Source: Brevibacterium sp. HMSC07C04 (lineage in GTDB: Bacteria > Actinomycetota > Actinomycetes > Actinomycetales > Brevibacteriaceae). Taken from it: DNA of 64,000 nucleotides. How positions within the stretch are numbered: position 1 is the stretch's first letter; each line of letters begins with the position of its first letter. The DNA lies in the NCBI RefSeq assembly GCF_001815905.1, contig NZ_KV823268.1, positions 19,558 through 83,557 of the forward strand, read 5' to 3'. The notes under the pieces are model-generated. The model saw nothing but the letters and a program-made list of their open reading frames with translations, made no database searches and had not been told where the DNA came from. The position numbers and the translations under genes were made by a program. Below are positions 9,290-17,328 of the stretch, one piece after another.

Positions 9290-10234
9290 TCACTTCCTCA
9301 GCTTCGGGTTGGTGACGATGCCGACGATGTCAGCCAACAGGTTGACCACGATGTACACAATTGCCACCAGCAGCGTGATTGCCTGGACCACTTGGACGTC
9401 GCGGTAGGTGACCGCATCGATGAGAGCCTGTCCGATGCCCGGGTAGCGGAAGAGGAACTCCACGACTACGACACCGCCGGCCAGCCAGGCCAGCTGGATG
9501 GCGATGACCTGGGCAACCGGCCCAATGGCGTGTGGAACGGCGTGGCGCAGGATGACAGTGCGTTCGGGCACACCTTTGAGCCTTGCCATTTCGACGTAGC
9601 CGGAGTCGAGAACTTCCGCCATTGTCGCCCGCATCATGCGCGCAATATAGGGCGCGACGACGAGCGCCAGGGTCAGTGTGGGCAGGATGAGCTGCAGCGG
9701 CAGGTGCCACACCGGGGGGCCGGGCGGGGACATTGTGACTGCGGGCAGGATCGGGAAGACAGTTGTTGCGAAGATCGTGATGAGGCCGACGCCGACGACG
9801 AACTCCGGCATGGCCGCAAGTACAAGTGTGACCCACGTGATGGCCGAATCGCGGCGCTGGCCACGGTGGATGGCCGACACAATGCCGAGGAACAGGCCGA
9901 CCGGCACGGAGACGACGGCGGCGAGCACCATGAGGATGATCGAATTGCCAATCCGCGGGGCCAGCAGCTGTGAGACTGGTCCTCCCGTGGCGGCCGAGGT
10001 TCCGAAGTCGCCGGTGAACAGGCCGCCCAGCCACAGGAAGTACCGGACGATGGCCGGTTTGTCGAGGTCCATCTGCTCGCGCAGCGCTGCAAGCCTTTCC
10101 GGTGTCGCCTGCTGGCCGAGGATGGCCCGCGCGGGGTCGCCGGGCAGCAGGAGGGTGGCTGCGAAGATGATGATGGAAATGGCCAACAGTACGAAAACGC
10201 TGATGAGCAGTCGTTTGAAAATGAGCTTTGCCAT
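9290..10234 (-). CDS. ABC importer permease, DppB type
   Basis: First inner-membrane permease of the importer; 314 residues, six predicted membrane segments, typical DppB N-terminus (MAKLIFKRLLISVFVLLAIS) and LLPGDPARAILGQQATPE loop, and the EAA-like loop MARLKGVPERTVILRHAVPH. AGGCGG precedes the ATG. Nine bases separate it from the substrate-binding protein gene. Confidence 0.92.
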   Translation of the reverse strand: MAKLIFKRLLISVFVLLAISIIIFAATLLLPGDPARAILGQQATPERLAALREQMDLDKPAIVRYFLWLGGLFTGDFGTSAATGGPVSQLLAPRIGNSIILMVLAAVVSVPVGLFLGIVSAIHRGQRRDSAITWVTLVLAAMPEFVVGVGLITIFATTVFPILPAVTMSPPGPPVWHLPLQLILPTLTLALVVAPYIARMMRATMAEVLDSGYVEMARLKGVPERTVILRHAVPHAIGPVAQVIAIQLAWLAGGVVVVEFLFRYPGIGQALIDAVTYRDVQVVQAITLLVAIVYIVVNLLADIVGIVTNPKLRK

Positions 10235-10243
10235 GGTTTCCGC

Positions 10244-11857
10244 CTACGCTTTCGCAATCCAGACATCGCGGAACCGGAAGCTCGACAGGGGGATGCCGGT
10301 TGCGCTTTCGGTGAGTCCGCCGACGTACTTCTGGTAGGCGTCGACCTGATTGGCGAAGCCCCAGATGATGTATCCGCCTTCTTCGTACTGCTGCTTCTGA
10401 CCTTCCTGCACGATCTTCCTGCGCTTCTCCGGGTCGGTTTCAGCCTGGATTCTCTTGATGATGTCGTCTGTCTTATCGCTGGCCCAGTTCGTTTCGTTGA
10501 ACGGGGAATTGTCCATGAGGCACTGGTCGGCCTGCGGGGCGAAGTTGCGGGTGTACCAGAATGACTGAGCGAAATCCCATTTGAGGTAGTTGTCGCCGAA
10601 GAACGTGGTGGTGTCTACGCGGCGAATCTTGACGGTGATGCCGGCGTCGCGGGCCTGCTGAGCGAAGACCTGAGCGGCTTCGACGGTCCCGGACTGGATG
10701 GGGGCGGTGACGAGCTCAACCGTGAGCCCGTCGGGATAGCCGGCCTCAGCCAACAGCTGCTTGGCCTTTTCGACATCGCGGCGGCGCTGCGGAAATTGTT
10801 TGGGATAGTCGGGGTCGTAGACGCCGAACATGTCGTTGCCCACCTGGCCGAAGCCGGAGAGCACCTGGTTGATCATCTGCTCGCGGTCAACTACCAGGCG
10901 GAAAGCCTGGCGGACGCGCTCATCGTCAAAGGGCTTCTTGTCCACGCGCATGGTGAAAGGCAGCCACATGCCCGTTTTGGAATTGAGGAGCCTCATCCGC
11001 TCATCGGCTTCGATCACCTTGGCCAGTGACACGGGGATCTGCGCGACGCAGTCAACCTGATTCGACAGCAGCGCGTTGATGACGGCATCGGTGTCGTTGA
11101 AGTTCAGCAGCTCGATCTCATCCAGGTGCGGTGTGCCGTCCCAGTAGTGCGGATTTCGCTCCAGCACGGTTGAAAGCGCCGGTTCAAAGGACTTGAGCAT
11201 GAACGGGCCGGTCCCCACGGGGTTCTCCGGGTCGTAGTCCTTCGGCACGATTGTGGTGGTGTAGCCCGACATGGGGTCGTCGAAGATGCTGTTGGGCTCT
11301 TTGAAGTGGAACTCGACCTCGTAGGGACCCTTGGCCTTCATGAAGTCCAGGGTTGCCAACACAGCGGCGCTCGTCTTGGGGTCGTCGGGGTTGCGAATGC
11401 GCTCGTAGGAGGCGATGACGTCTTCAGATGTCATTTCCCGCCCGTCGGAGAACTTCACGCCTTCGCGCAGCTTTGCGGTCCACACCGTGGCGTCGTCATT
11501 CGGTTCGACCGAGGTTGCCAGCCGGTACTCGACTTCGTAGTCAGGCCCGCGCGAGAGCAGGCCCTCATACATGTTGTGCATGCGGCAGATGTCGGTGGTG
11601 TTGACGGCGACGTGCGCATCCACGGTGTCGGCTGATGTCCCGCCGGTCAGTCCCACCCGCAGTCTGCCGCCCTTGACGGGCTTCGACAGGTCGAATTCCG
11701 GTGTAGCGCTCACTCCGCAGGCGCTCAGCAGGCCAGCTGAGCTCAGGGCGGCGCCGGTGCCCAAGAGCTGCCGGCGGCTGAACGTGCGGTCGGCGTACGA
11801 CCGCGAAGCAGCGTCCCGCGAGCGAGCAGCCGGAGATGTGCCGTTGTCGTGCGCCAT
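10244..11857 (-). CDS. ABC importer substrate-binding lipoprotein, SBP family 5
   Basis: Captures the ligand outside the membrane and delivers it to the permeases. 537 residues; the N-terminus has a twin-arginine-like SRRQLLGTGAALSSAGLLSAC ending in a lipobox, so export by Tat with lipid anchoring is likely. The rest matches SBP_bac_5 (for example GLRVGLTGG-like start, TAKLREGVKFSDGREMTSEDV, NPVGTGPF). The operon has its own upstream region after a terminator at 11962-11994, directly downstream of carnitine-degradation genes. The ligand may be carnitine, an acylcarnitine or a peptide; family membership alone would suggest peptides. Confidence 0.92.
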   Translation of the reverse strand: MAHDNGTSPAARSRDAASRSYADRTFSRRQLLGTGAALSSAGLLSACGVSATPEFDLSKPVKGGRLRVGLTGGTSADTVDAHVAVNTTDICRMHNMYEGLLSRGPDYEVEYRLATSVEPNDDATVWTAKLREGVKFSDGREMTSEDVIASYERIRNPDDPKTSAAVLATLDFMKAKGPYEVEFHFKEPNSIFDDPMSGYTTTIVPKDYDPENPVGTGPFMLKSFEPALSTVLERNPHYWDGTPHLDEIELLNFNDTDAVINALLSNQVDCVAQIPVSLAKVIEADERMRLLNSKTGMWLPFTMRVDKKPFDDERVRQAFRLVVDREQMINQVLSGFGQVGNDMFGVYDPDYPKQFPQRRRDVEKAKQLLAEAGYPDGLTVELVTAPIQSGTVEAAQVFAQQARDAGITVKIRRVDTTTFFGDNYLKWDFAQSFWYTRNFAPQADQCLMDNSPFNETNWASDKTDDIIKRIQAETDPEKRRKIVQEGQKQQYEEGGYIIWGFANQVDAYQKYVGGLTESATGIPLSSFRFRDVWIAKA

Positions 11858-11884
11858 TATCCGCCTGCTTTCGAAAAGTTTGGG

Positions 11885-11918
11885 TTACCTTGGTGCGAAT
11901 CACGGTAACACGATCGTG
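11885..11918. promoter_or_regulatory. Inverted repeats upstream of substrate-binding protein gene
   Basis: Two candidate operators overlap here: GTTACC and GGTAAC (11885-11890 and 11904-11909, 13 bases between) and the perfect palindrome CACGATCGTG at 11909-11918. They lie 28-60 bases before the start codon, where a repressor would meet the promoter. No regulator gene is adjacent. Confidence 0.35.
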
Positions 11919-11961
11919 GTGCAACGGCGACGCGAATGTTGAAAAGCATGCGCGAGAAAAA

Positions 11962-11994
11962 CGCCCCCATCAGCTGTTTGAGCTGATGGGGGCG
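11962..11994 (-). terminator. Intrinsic terminator after the carnitine genes
   Basis: A perfect 14-base stem (arms 11962-11975 and 11981-11994, loop of 5) followed on the minus strand by TTTTT. It lies 68 bases past the thioesterase stop and upstream of the transporter operon, so the two blocks are probably transcribed separately. Confidence 0.85.
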
Positions 11995-12062
11995 CTGCTG
12001 GCGGCAACTGTCGGCCAAAGGCCGAATCTGAAGATCAGGCCAAACTTAGGCCCGTGGGTTCA

Positions 12063-12506
12063 TCACATGGAGATCGAACGTCCCGACCATGCGGGTGCTT
12101 CTTCGATCAGCGGCTGCAGGCGCTCAAGCACTTCGGCGGGGAAGTCGACGGCACGGCCGGCCTTCTGATCCACGTGCAGGCACATGACCTCTTCCGTGAA
12201 TAGAAGGTCCTCGCCGTCGAGCATTTCATAGGCGATGTGCAGCTTCTTGCCGGCGGCGCCGATGATGCGCGGGCGGACCTCGACCTGCGCTCCCAGGCCG
12301 ATCTCCTGCAGATATCGCAGGTGGGTCTCAACCGTGTAGAGCGAACATCCCGTGTTCTTCCGGTAGTCCTCGTTAAGACCGATGTCGATCATGAGCTGAT
12401 CCGTGGCGAAACCGCAGATGAGCACGTAGTAGGCCTCGGACAGGTGCCCGTTGTAGTCGATCCACTCCTGCTTGATCTCCGTGCGGTACGGGGCGATCGC
12501 CGTCAT
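12063..12506 (-). CDS. Betainyl-CoA thioesterase (4HBT hotdog family)
   Basis: Predicted to hydrolyse betainyl-CoA to glycine betaine and CoA, the last step of dehydrocarnitine cleavage. 147 residues, one hotdog domain, with the 4HBT active-site segment EWIDYNGHLSEAYY at 14-27 (Asp17 as catalytic acid). It overlaps the dehydrogenase gene by four bases (ATGA). In some bacteria this domain is fused to the C-terminus of L-carnitine dehydrogenase; here it is a separate chain in the same order. The assignment depends on the neighbours; alone it would be a generic acyl-CoA thioesterase. Confidence 0.78.
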   Translation of the reverse strand: MTAIAPYRTEIKQEWIDYNGHLSEAYYVLICGFATDQLMIDIGLNEDYRKNTGCSLYTVETHLRYLQEIGLGAQVEVRPRIIGAAGKKLHIAYEMLDGEDLLFTEEVMCLHVDQKAGRAVDFPAEVLERLQPLIEEAPAWSGRSISM

Positions 12507-13552
12507 TCGTCCTCCTGGCTGTCGTTGGGTGAGCCCAGCAGGGCCTGTGCGGCACCCGCGGCAGCCGCGGCGGCGCCTCGTTCGCGCCCTCCCGGATAGG
12601 TGTCGCGGATGTCCTGAATTGCCTGGCGCACGGCGATGATCGAGGCGTCGCGAGCCTGCACGAGTTCATTGAACGTGCGGGCGTCGATTTCCTCGTTCGA
12701 ACCTTCGACCACCAAGTCTCGCAGACGGTCTGTAAGCTCCGGTGCTGTCAATCGGGTCCACGGGCTCAGCAGCGACGGGCCGAAGTGGTCGAGCATGTGG
12801 GCCATGCCGCCCTCACCGCCTGCCAGGTGGAAGGTAAGCATCGGCCCCTGCAGCGGCCAGCGCAGACCCGGTCCGTCGGTGATCGACAGATCGATCTGCT
12901 CGACGGTGGCTTCGCCTTCGTTGACCATGTGCAGAGCTTCGCGCCACAGGGCCTCCTGCAGGCGGTTGGCAATGAAGCCGGGAACCTCGCGGTCCATTTT
13001 GATGACGGACTTGCCGATCGCGTCGAACCACTCGGCAGCCCAGTCGACAGCTTCCGGTGCGGTTTCCTCGCCGCCGACCACCTCGACCAGCGGAATGAGA
13101 TACGGCGGGTTGAAGGGGTGGCCCACAACCAGACGGGATTTGTCCTGTGCCTTCTGTGCCATGTCCGTCATCGAATAGCCCGATGTGGACGAGCTGATCA
13201 CGGCATCTGCATCCGCCAGGCGGGCAATATCGGCCAGCAGGTCCTGCTTCATGTCGAGGACTTCCGGTGCGGACTCCTGGACGAAGCCGGAACCGGCAAG
13301 CGCTTCGGCCAGGTCCGTGTGGACAGACCAGTTGGCCTTGTTCGCACCCGGCTGCAGGCCGAGGGCTTCAAGGGCAGGCCAGGCGTTGTCGATCAGCCGC
13401 TCAAGCTTTTCCGGGGCGTCCGGGGAAGGGTCCCACACTTTGACGCTCAGTCCGCGGGACAGGAAGTACGCGGCCCAGCCGCCGCCGATCGTTCCGGCGC
13501 CGACGCACGTTACCTGGGTGATGTCGTCAATTCGGCGCAGTGCGATTGTCAT
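12503..13552 (-). CDS. lcdH: L-carnitine dehydrogenase (3-hydroxyacyl-CoA dehydrogenase family)
   Basis: Predicted to oxidise L-carnitine to 3-dehydrocarnitine with NAD+. 349 residues: Rossmann motif GAGTIGGG at 18-25, SSSTSG at 120, GHPFNPPYLIPLVEVVGG at 144-161 (His145 the likely catalytic base), then the C-terminal domain with DGPGLRWPLQGPMLTFHL. That last stretch and the Pro-rich GHPFNPP are typical of carnitine dehydrogenases rather than fatty-acid enzymes. The tail (about 320-349) is Ala-rich and probably disordered. Flanked by the BKACE gene upstream and the thioesterase downstream, exactly the set used for carnitine breakdown. Confidence 0.82.
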   Translation of the reverse strand: MTIALRRIDDITQVTCVGAGTIGGGWAAYFLSRGLSVKVWDPSPDAPEKLERLIDNAWPALEALGLQPGANKANWSVHTDLAEALAGSGFVQESAPEVLDMKQDLLADIARLADADAVISSSTSGYSMTDMAQKAQDKSRLVVGHPFNPPYLIPLVEVVGGEETAPEAVDWAAEWFDAIGKSVIKMDREVPGFIANRLQEALWREALHMVNEGEATVEQIDLSITDGPGLRWPLQGPMLTFHLAGGEGGMAHMLDHFGPSLLSPWTRLTAPELTDRLRDLVVEGSNEEIDARTFNELVQARDASIIAVRQAIQDIRDTYPGGRERGAAAAAAGAAQALLGSPNDSQEDE

Positions 13553-13568
13553 CTGAGAATCAGCCCCC

Positions 13569-14456
13569 TCAGTGCTTTTTGAGGCCGAGGATTTCGCGGG
13601 CCTCGTTCGGGCTTGCCACGGAAGCCCCGAGCGATTCGATGATCGTCACAGCCCGGTCGGTGAGCTGGGCATTGGTGGCCTTGACTCCGCGGGACAGGTA
13701 GAGGTTGTCTTCGAGTCCCACGCGGACGTGGCCGCCGGCCAGAACCGACTGGGCCACCCACGGCAGCTGATTGCGGCCGATGGCAAAGCTGGTGAACACC
13801 GAGTTCTTCGGCAGCAGATCCACCTGCGCGTCAAGCAGCTTGCGCGACACCGGCGCCCCGTAGGGAATGCCCATGCACAGCTGATACATGGCGGGGTCAT
13901 CCAGCAGGCCCTCTTCGTACATGACATTGGCAAACCACAGGTTGCCGGTGTCGAAGATCTCCAGTTCCGGTTTCACCCCGAGTTCGCGGATGCGGGCAGC
14001 GCCTTCGCGCATCATGTCCGGGGTGGAGATGTAGATCTGGCTGCCCTCGCCGAAGTTCAGGGTGCCGCAATCGAGCGTTGCGATCTCCGGACGGAGCTCT
14101 TCGACGTGTGTGAGCCGGGTGGCCTGGTTGACCAGGTCGGTGCCGTCAACGAACCGGGTGGGGTTCTGCGGGTCGAGGACCACGTCCCCGCCCATTCCGG
14201 CGGTCATGTTGATGACGGGGTCGACATCGTCGGCTTGGCGCACCAGGCGCAGAACTTCGCGGTAGAACTCGGTTTCGCGCGAACCCTGCTTGGTCTGCGG
14301 GTCGCGTACGTGAATGTGGATGACAGATGCGCCGGCCCTGGCGGCTTCGATGCCGGACTGGGCGATTTCTTCGGGGGTGACCGGAACGTGTTCGGATTTG
14401 CCGGCGGTGTCGCCGGCTCCGGTCAGGGCGCAGGTGAGGATGACATTGTGATTCAT
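13569..14456 (-). CDS. BKACE/DUF849 enzyme, probable dehydrocarnitine cleavage enzyme
   Basis: Member of the beta-keto acid cleavage family (Zn-dependent TIM barrel), which condenses a beta-keto acid with acetyl-CoA to give acetoacetate plus a new CoA ester. With 3-dehydrocarnitine the products would be acetoacetate and betainyl-CoA. 295 residues; metal ligands HIHVRDP at 47-53 and Glu249 in GHVRVGLEDNLY, plus CGTLNFG at 130-136. GGGAG precedes the ATG. First gene of a three-gene unit with the dehydrogenase and thioesterase. BKACE proteins vary in substrate (3-keto-5-aminohexanoate is the other well-known one), so the specific assignment is from context. Confidence 0.82.
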   Translation of the reverse strand: MNHNVILTCALTGAGDTAGKSEHVPVTPEEIAQSGIEAARAGASVIHIHVRDPQTKQGSRETEFYREVLRLVRQADDVDPVINMTAGMGGDVVLDPQNPTRFVDGTDLVNQATRLTHVEELRPEIATLDCGTLNFGEGSQIYISTPDMMREGAARIRELGVKPELEIFDTGNLWFANVMYEEGLLDDPAMYQLCMGIPYGAPVSRKLLDAQVDLLPKNSVFTSFAIGRNQLPWVAQSVLAGGHVRVGLEDNLYLSRGVKATNAQLTDRAVTIIESLGASVASPNEAREILGLKKH

Positions 14457-14705
14457 GGGAACTCCCTTGTCTGATCTGGTGATGGTGGTCGGCTGATCAG
14501 GCGGAGTGCTGCTGTGCCCGCCTGCTCAGTGAAAGCGCGGCGGGGATCCGTACGGAAAGCCCTTGACGATATCCATGACTTCACCCTCCCAAGCCTGGGG
14601 GAGGGTTGCAACCTGTTTCTGAACGTGTGGGCGGCCCAACGCGCCTGCCGCTGTGCGGGTGGGGCGTCTGCTGAAAATCACGAGGCGCCGGTTGGGCGGC
14701 TCTGC
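14457..14705. other. Intergenic region with two hairpins
   Basis: No gene is seen. Two inverted repeats lie after the GNAT gene (minus strand): an imperfect long one with arms GCCCAAC (14634-14640) and GTTGGGC (14691-14697), containing CGAGGCGCC and so resembling the hairpin family at 54780 and 56153; and a shorter one, ACCCTCCC with its complement at 14583-14590 and 14599-14606. They may end GNAT transcription. The promoter of the BKACE operon must lie in the left part but is not obvious. Confidence 0.45.
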
Positions 14706-15293
14706 TCAGGCGACTTCGCGGAAGGTCAGGCAGGGTTCGTGGGCGGTCTTCGGCAGGAGGCTGCCCATCATTTCGTCCACTGCCTGCGGGGTTTCGGTTC
14801 CCGGCTCCCACACCTGGAAGCCCGCGCGGTGGAAGAACGTGGCGCGCTCCTGGGGAATCTGCGCAATGAGCCGGCACCGGGTCGGAAGTCCGGCCTGTTT
14901 GAGAATCTGCGGGGCCATGCCCAGCAGGACGGTGCCCAGGCCTTTGCCGCGGAAGTCCGGGTCGGTTGCCAGGCCGCGGATGAAAAGCGCCGTGGGGGTC
15001 TGGTCCTGTTGTCCGTCGGAGCTGAAGTCAACCGCTGTGACAACGAGTGCTGCGACGATCTCGCCGTCTTCGTTGAGCGCTACGAGGCCGGCGTCCTGGT
15101 CGCCCACATGGAACGGCACGAGCGTCTTCGAATCGGGCTTTGGTGTTGGCGCAAGACCCGTGATGAGCGCTTCGACGTCGTCGCTGAGTTCGGGTGTGAG
15201 CAGCTCGAAGGTGAAGCTGGCCGCCATGAGCGCTTCCGCGTAGCGGCGGTGTCGCGCGGCGACCTTATCTGCCTGCAGTCCGGGGTACAGCAT
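14706..15293 (-). CDS. GNAT family N-acetyltransferase
   Basis: Transfers an acetyl group from acetyl-CoA to an unidentified amine. 195 residues from the ATG at 15293; the acetyl-CoA-binding motif RGKGLGTVLLG follows FIRGLATDPDF as in GNAT proteins. A longer frame (to 15443) is rejected because it runs into the divergent gene, while the 15293 start has a -10-like TACGCT six bases upstream, fitting a leaderless transcript. Divergent from the DUF5926 gene. Substrate unknown. Confidence 0.82.
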   Translation of the reverse strand: MLYPGLQADKVAARHRRYAEALMAASFTFELLTPELSDDVEALITGLAPTPKPDSKTLVPFHVGDQDAGLVALNEDGEIVAALVVTAVDFSSDGQQDQTPTALFIRGLATDPDFRGKGLGTVLLGMAPQILKQAGLPTRCRLIAQIPQERATFFHRAGFQVWEPGTETPQAVDEMMGSLLPKTAHEPCLTFREVA

Positions 15294-15299
15294 GCCTAG

Positions 15300-15392
15300 A
15301 GCGTACGGTGCGGTCCGTGTCCGATAAGGCAGGGCCTGCCCTTGGGCTCTGAGCGCCCAGTGGTATAAGCGGGGCCTGCGCACACGTAGACT
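15300..15392. promoter_or_regulatory. Divergent promoters, GNAT and DUF5926 genes
   Basis: Two -10-like hexamers face away from each other: TACGCT on the minus strand (15300-15305), six bases before the GNAT ATG, and TAGACT on the plus strand (15387-15392), seven bases before the DUF5926 ATG. Both spacings would place transcription starts at or next to the start codons. No clear ribosome binding site precedes either gene. Confidence 0.5.
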
Positions 15393-15399
15393 GTGCGGC

Positions 15400-16284
15400 A
15401 TGGGAAAGAAGTCCAGGAAGTCATCAAAAGACGTCATCGCCAAGCGCCTTGCGAAAGCTCAGGCCGCAGCTTTTGTGCCCCGCCCCTACGAGGGCCTGCC
15501 GTTCGAAGTCGACATCGTCAGCCTCAAAGAGCTCGTCCCGGCGGCAACCGCTGCCGCGAAGCTCAAAGAGGAATTCGGAGGGGACGAAATCCTCATCGCC
15601 TCGCTGCTGCCGTCCGCCTGGCAGGCACACAAGCGCCACGACGGCGTGATCCTCGGCGGACTCCAGGTTCCAGTGTCCAGCCCCGACCCATCGCGCGACC
15701 TCGCCGCAGCCCTGCTTGAAGTCAAGGACATGGAGCCCGGCGGTTTTGTCGGAGCCACCAGCAGCCCCGGATCGGGGCCGCGCCTGCAGGACATCCTCGA
15801 CCTTGACGCTCCGTTCAAGGTGCGCGTGCACGAAACCTTCGACTACTGGATTCCGCAAGACGGTTCGCTTGATGACGACGAAGACACCCAAGCGGCAATC
15901 GAACAGGCCAACAACCTCATCAGCCCCACCGACAAACTCGTCGAAGCCGAAGGCGCCTACTGGACCGAAATGGGCGACGGCCGCTATGTGCGCTGGGCGA
16001 TCGGCGAGGACGAAGACACCGTCATGGACGCCCTGGCTCGCCTGCACGCAGACGGCAAGAACACCCTCGGCGGCATCGGCCGCTACCTGGGCACCTTCCG
16101 CACGCAGGGCATTGTCATCCCCGTGTGGGAAGTCGGCGCCGATGTCACAGCCGATGACGTCGACGCCGTCCTGGGCGACTTCGCCGAACTGCTCGCCCAG
16201 GCGCTGAAGAACACCGAGCCGCTCAGCGCAGACGAACGCCGTGCGCGCGCCGGAGTTGTGTCGCGTCAGCTGACCATCCGATGA
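15400..16284 (+). CDS. DUF5926 family protein
   Basis: Actinobacterial protein family without an assigned biochemical role. 294 residues, soluble, no signal peptide; a basic N-terminus (MGKKSRKSSKDVIAKRLAKA) is followed by an acidic body. No catalytic motif is recognised. It overlaps pheA by four bases (ATGA), so translation of the two is probably coupled. Its start is placed at 15400 seven bases after TAGACT. The family name is recalled from sequence character and its pheA neighbour rather than from a search. Confidence 0.8.
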   Translation: MGKKSRKSSKDVIAKRLAKAQAAAFVPRPYEGLPFEVDIVSLKELVPAATAAAKLKEEFGGDEILIASLLPSAWQAHKRHDGVILGGLQVPVSSPDPSRDLAAALLEVKDMEPGGFVGATSSPGSGPRLQDILDLDAPFKVRVHETFDYWIPQDGSLDDDEDTQAAIEQANNLISPTDKLVEAEGAYWTEMGDGRYVRWAIGEDEDTVMDALARLHADGKNTLGGIGRYLGTFRTQGIVIPVWEVGADVTADDVDAVLGDFAELLAQALKNTEPLSADERRARAGVVSRQLTIR

Positions 16285-17225
16285 CAGACACCCTGCGCTT
16301 CGGCTTCCTGGGCCCGGCCGCAACCTTCACGGAGGCTGCGCTGTTGCGCCTGATCGCCCAACGCGGTTTTGCGAACGCGCAGCGCATTCCCGCAAACAGC
16401 GTGGACGAAGTGCTTGCGGCGGTGGCCGCCGGTGAGCTCTCCGGGGCCGTTGTGCCCATGGAGAACTCGGTTGAGGGCGGCGTGCCCGCCACACTCGACG
16501 CCCTCACCCGACACGGGGAGCTGCAGATTGTGGCGGAAACCCTCATGGATGTCCGCTTTGTGCTCGCAGCCCGGCCCGGAACGCAGCTGAACGACATCAC
16601 GGCATTCGGCACCCACCCCCACGCGGAAGCGCAGACTCGCGGATGGACGGCCAAGCACCTGCCCGGCGCCGCATACGTGCCGGCTTCAAGCACCGCTGCG
16701 GCTGCCCGGGCGACAGCAGACGGTGATGCCGACTACCAGGCCGCCGTGTGTCCGGCGCTGGCCGCCCAAAGGTACGGGCTGAATGTGCTCGCTGAGAACA
16801 TCGGCGACCGCCACGACACAGTCACCCGCTTTGTGCTGGTGCGCAAGCCCGCCGCGATGCCGCCGGCAACAGGGGCGGACAAGACGACGATCGTCGCCGC
16901 ACTGGCATCCGACCGGGCGGGATCGCTGCTCGAACTGCTCGAACAGTTCTCCACTCGCGGAGTCAACCTCGCCCGCATTGAATCGCGGCCGACCGGTGAC
17001 GGGCTGGGCCTCTACCAGTTCAGCCTCGACCTTGTCGGCCACGTGGCCGAACCGCGGATCGCCCAGGCGCTCGCCGGTGTGCACCGGCTGGCCCGGCGCG
17101 TTCAGTTCCTCGGCTCCTATCCGGCGGCGGAGACATCGGTCGAACCGGTAGACCCGCGGATGACGGCTGAGCGCTTCGAAGCGGCCGAAGCGTGGGTCGA
17201 GGAAATCCGCGCATACCTTAGCTGA
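16281..17225 (+). CDS. pheA: Prephenate dehydratase
   Basis: Converts prephenate to phenylpyruvate in phenylalanine synthesis. 314 residues: dehydratase domain at 1-190 with PMENSVEGGV at 59-68 and the catalytic TRF motif at 182-184, then an ACT regulatory domain at about 201-285 with the ESRP signature at 234-237, which normally binds phenylalanine for feedback inhibition. No chorismate mutase domain is present, as usual in Actinobacteria. Co-transcribed with the DUF5926 gene. Confidence 0.96.
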   Translation: MTDTLRFGFLGPAATFTEAALLRLIAQRGFANAQRIPANSVDEVLAAVAAGELSGAVVPMENSVEGGVPATLDALTRHGELQIVAETLMDVRFVLAARPGTQLNDITAFGTHPHAEAQTRGWTAKHLPGAAYVPASSTAAAARATADGDADYQAAVCPALAAQRYGLNVLAENIGDRHDTVTRFVLVRKPAAMPPATGADKTTIVAALASDRAGSLLELLEQFSTRGVNLARIESRPTGDGLGLYQFSLDLVGHVAEPRIAQALAGVHRLARRVQFLGSYPAAETSVEPVDPRMTAERFEAAEAWVEEIRAYLS

Positions 17226-17275
17226 TCAGCGGAAACGAAAATGTAACCCACGCCACAGCGCTGTCTCAAACCGTC

Positions 17276-17289
17276 ACATGATTTCATGT
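17276..17289. promoter_or_regulatory. Palindrome ACATGA-TT-TCATGT upstream of metN
   Basis: A perfect 6+6 base inverted repeat with a two-base centre lies 40 bases before the metN start. The spacing fits an operator for a methionine-responsive repressor. It does not match the TAGAC-N6-GTCTA site of McbR, and no SAM riboswitch structure is seen in the 103-base gap. Confidence 0.45.
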
Positions 17290-17328
17290 CGCGGAATCCG
17301 GTAGTCCACAATCGTCGCCGGAGGTTTC

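Noticed and set aside
14514..15299. 261-codon plus-strand frame opposite the GNAT gene
   Set aside because: Antisense shadow; the minus strand carries GNAT motifs.
17226..17328. SAM riboswitch before metN
   Set aside because: The gap is only 103 bases and contains no multi-stem structure, only a short palindrome.
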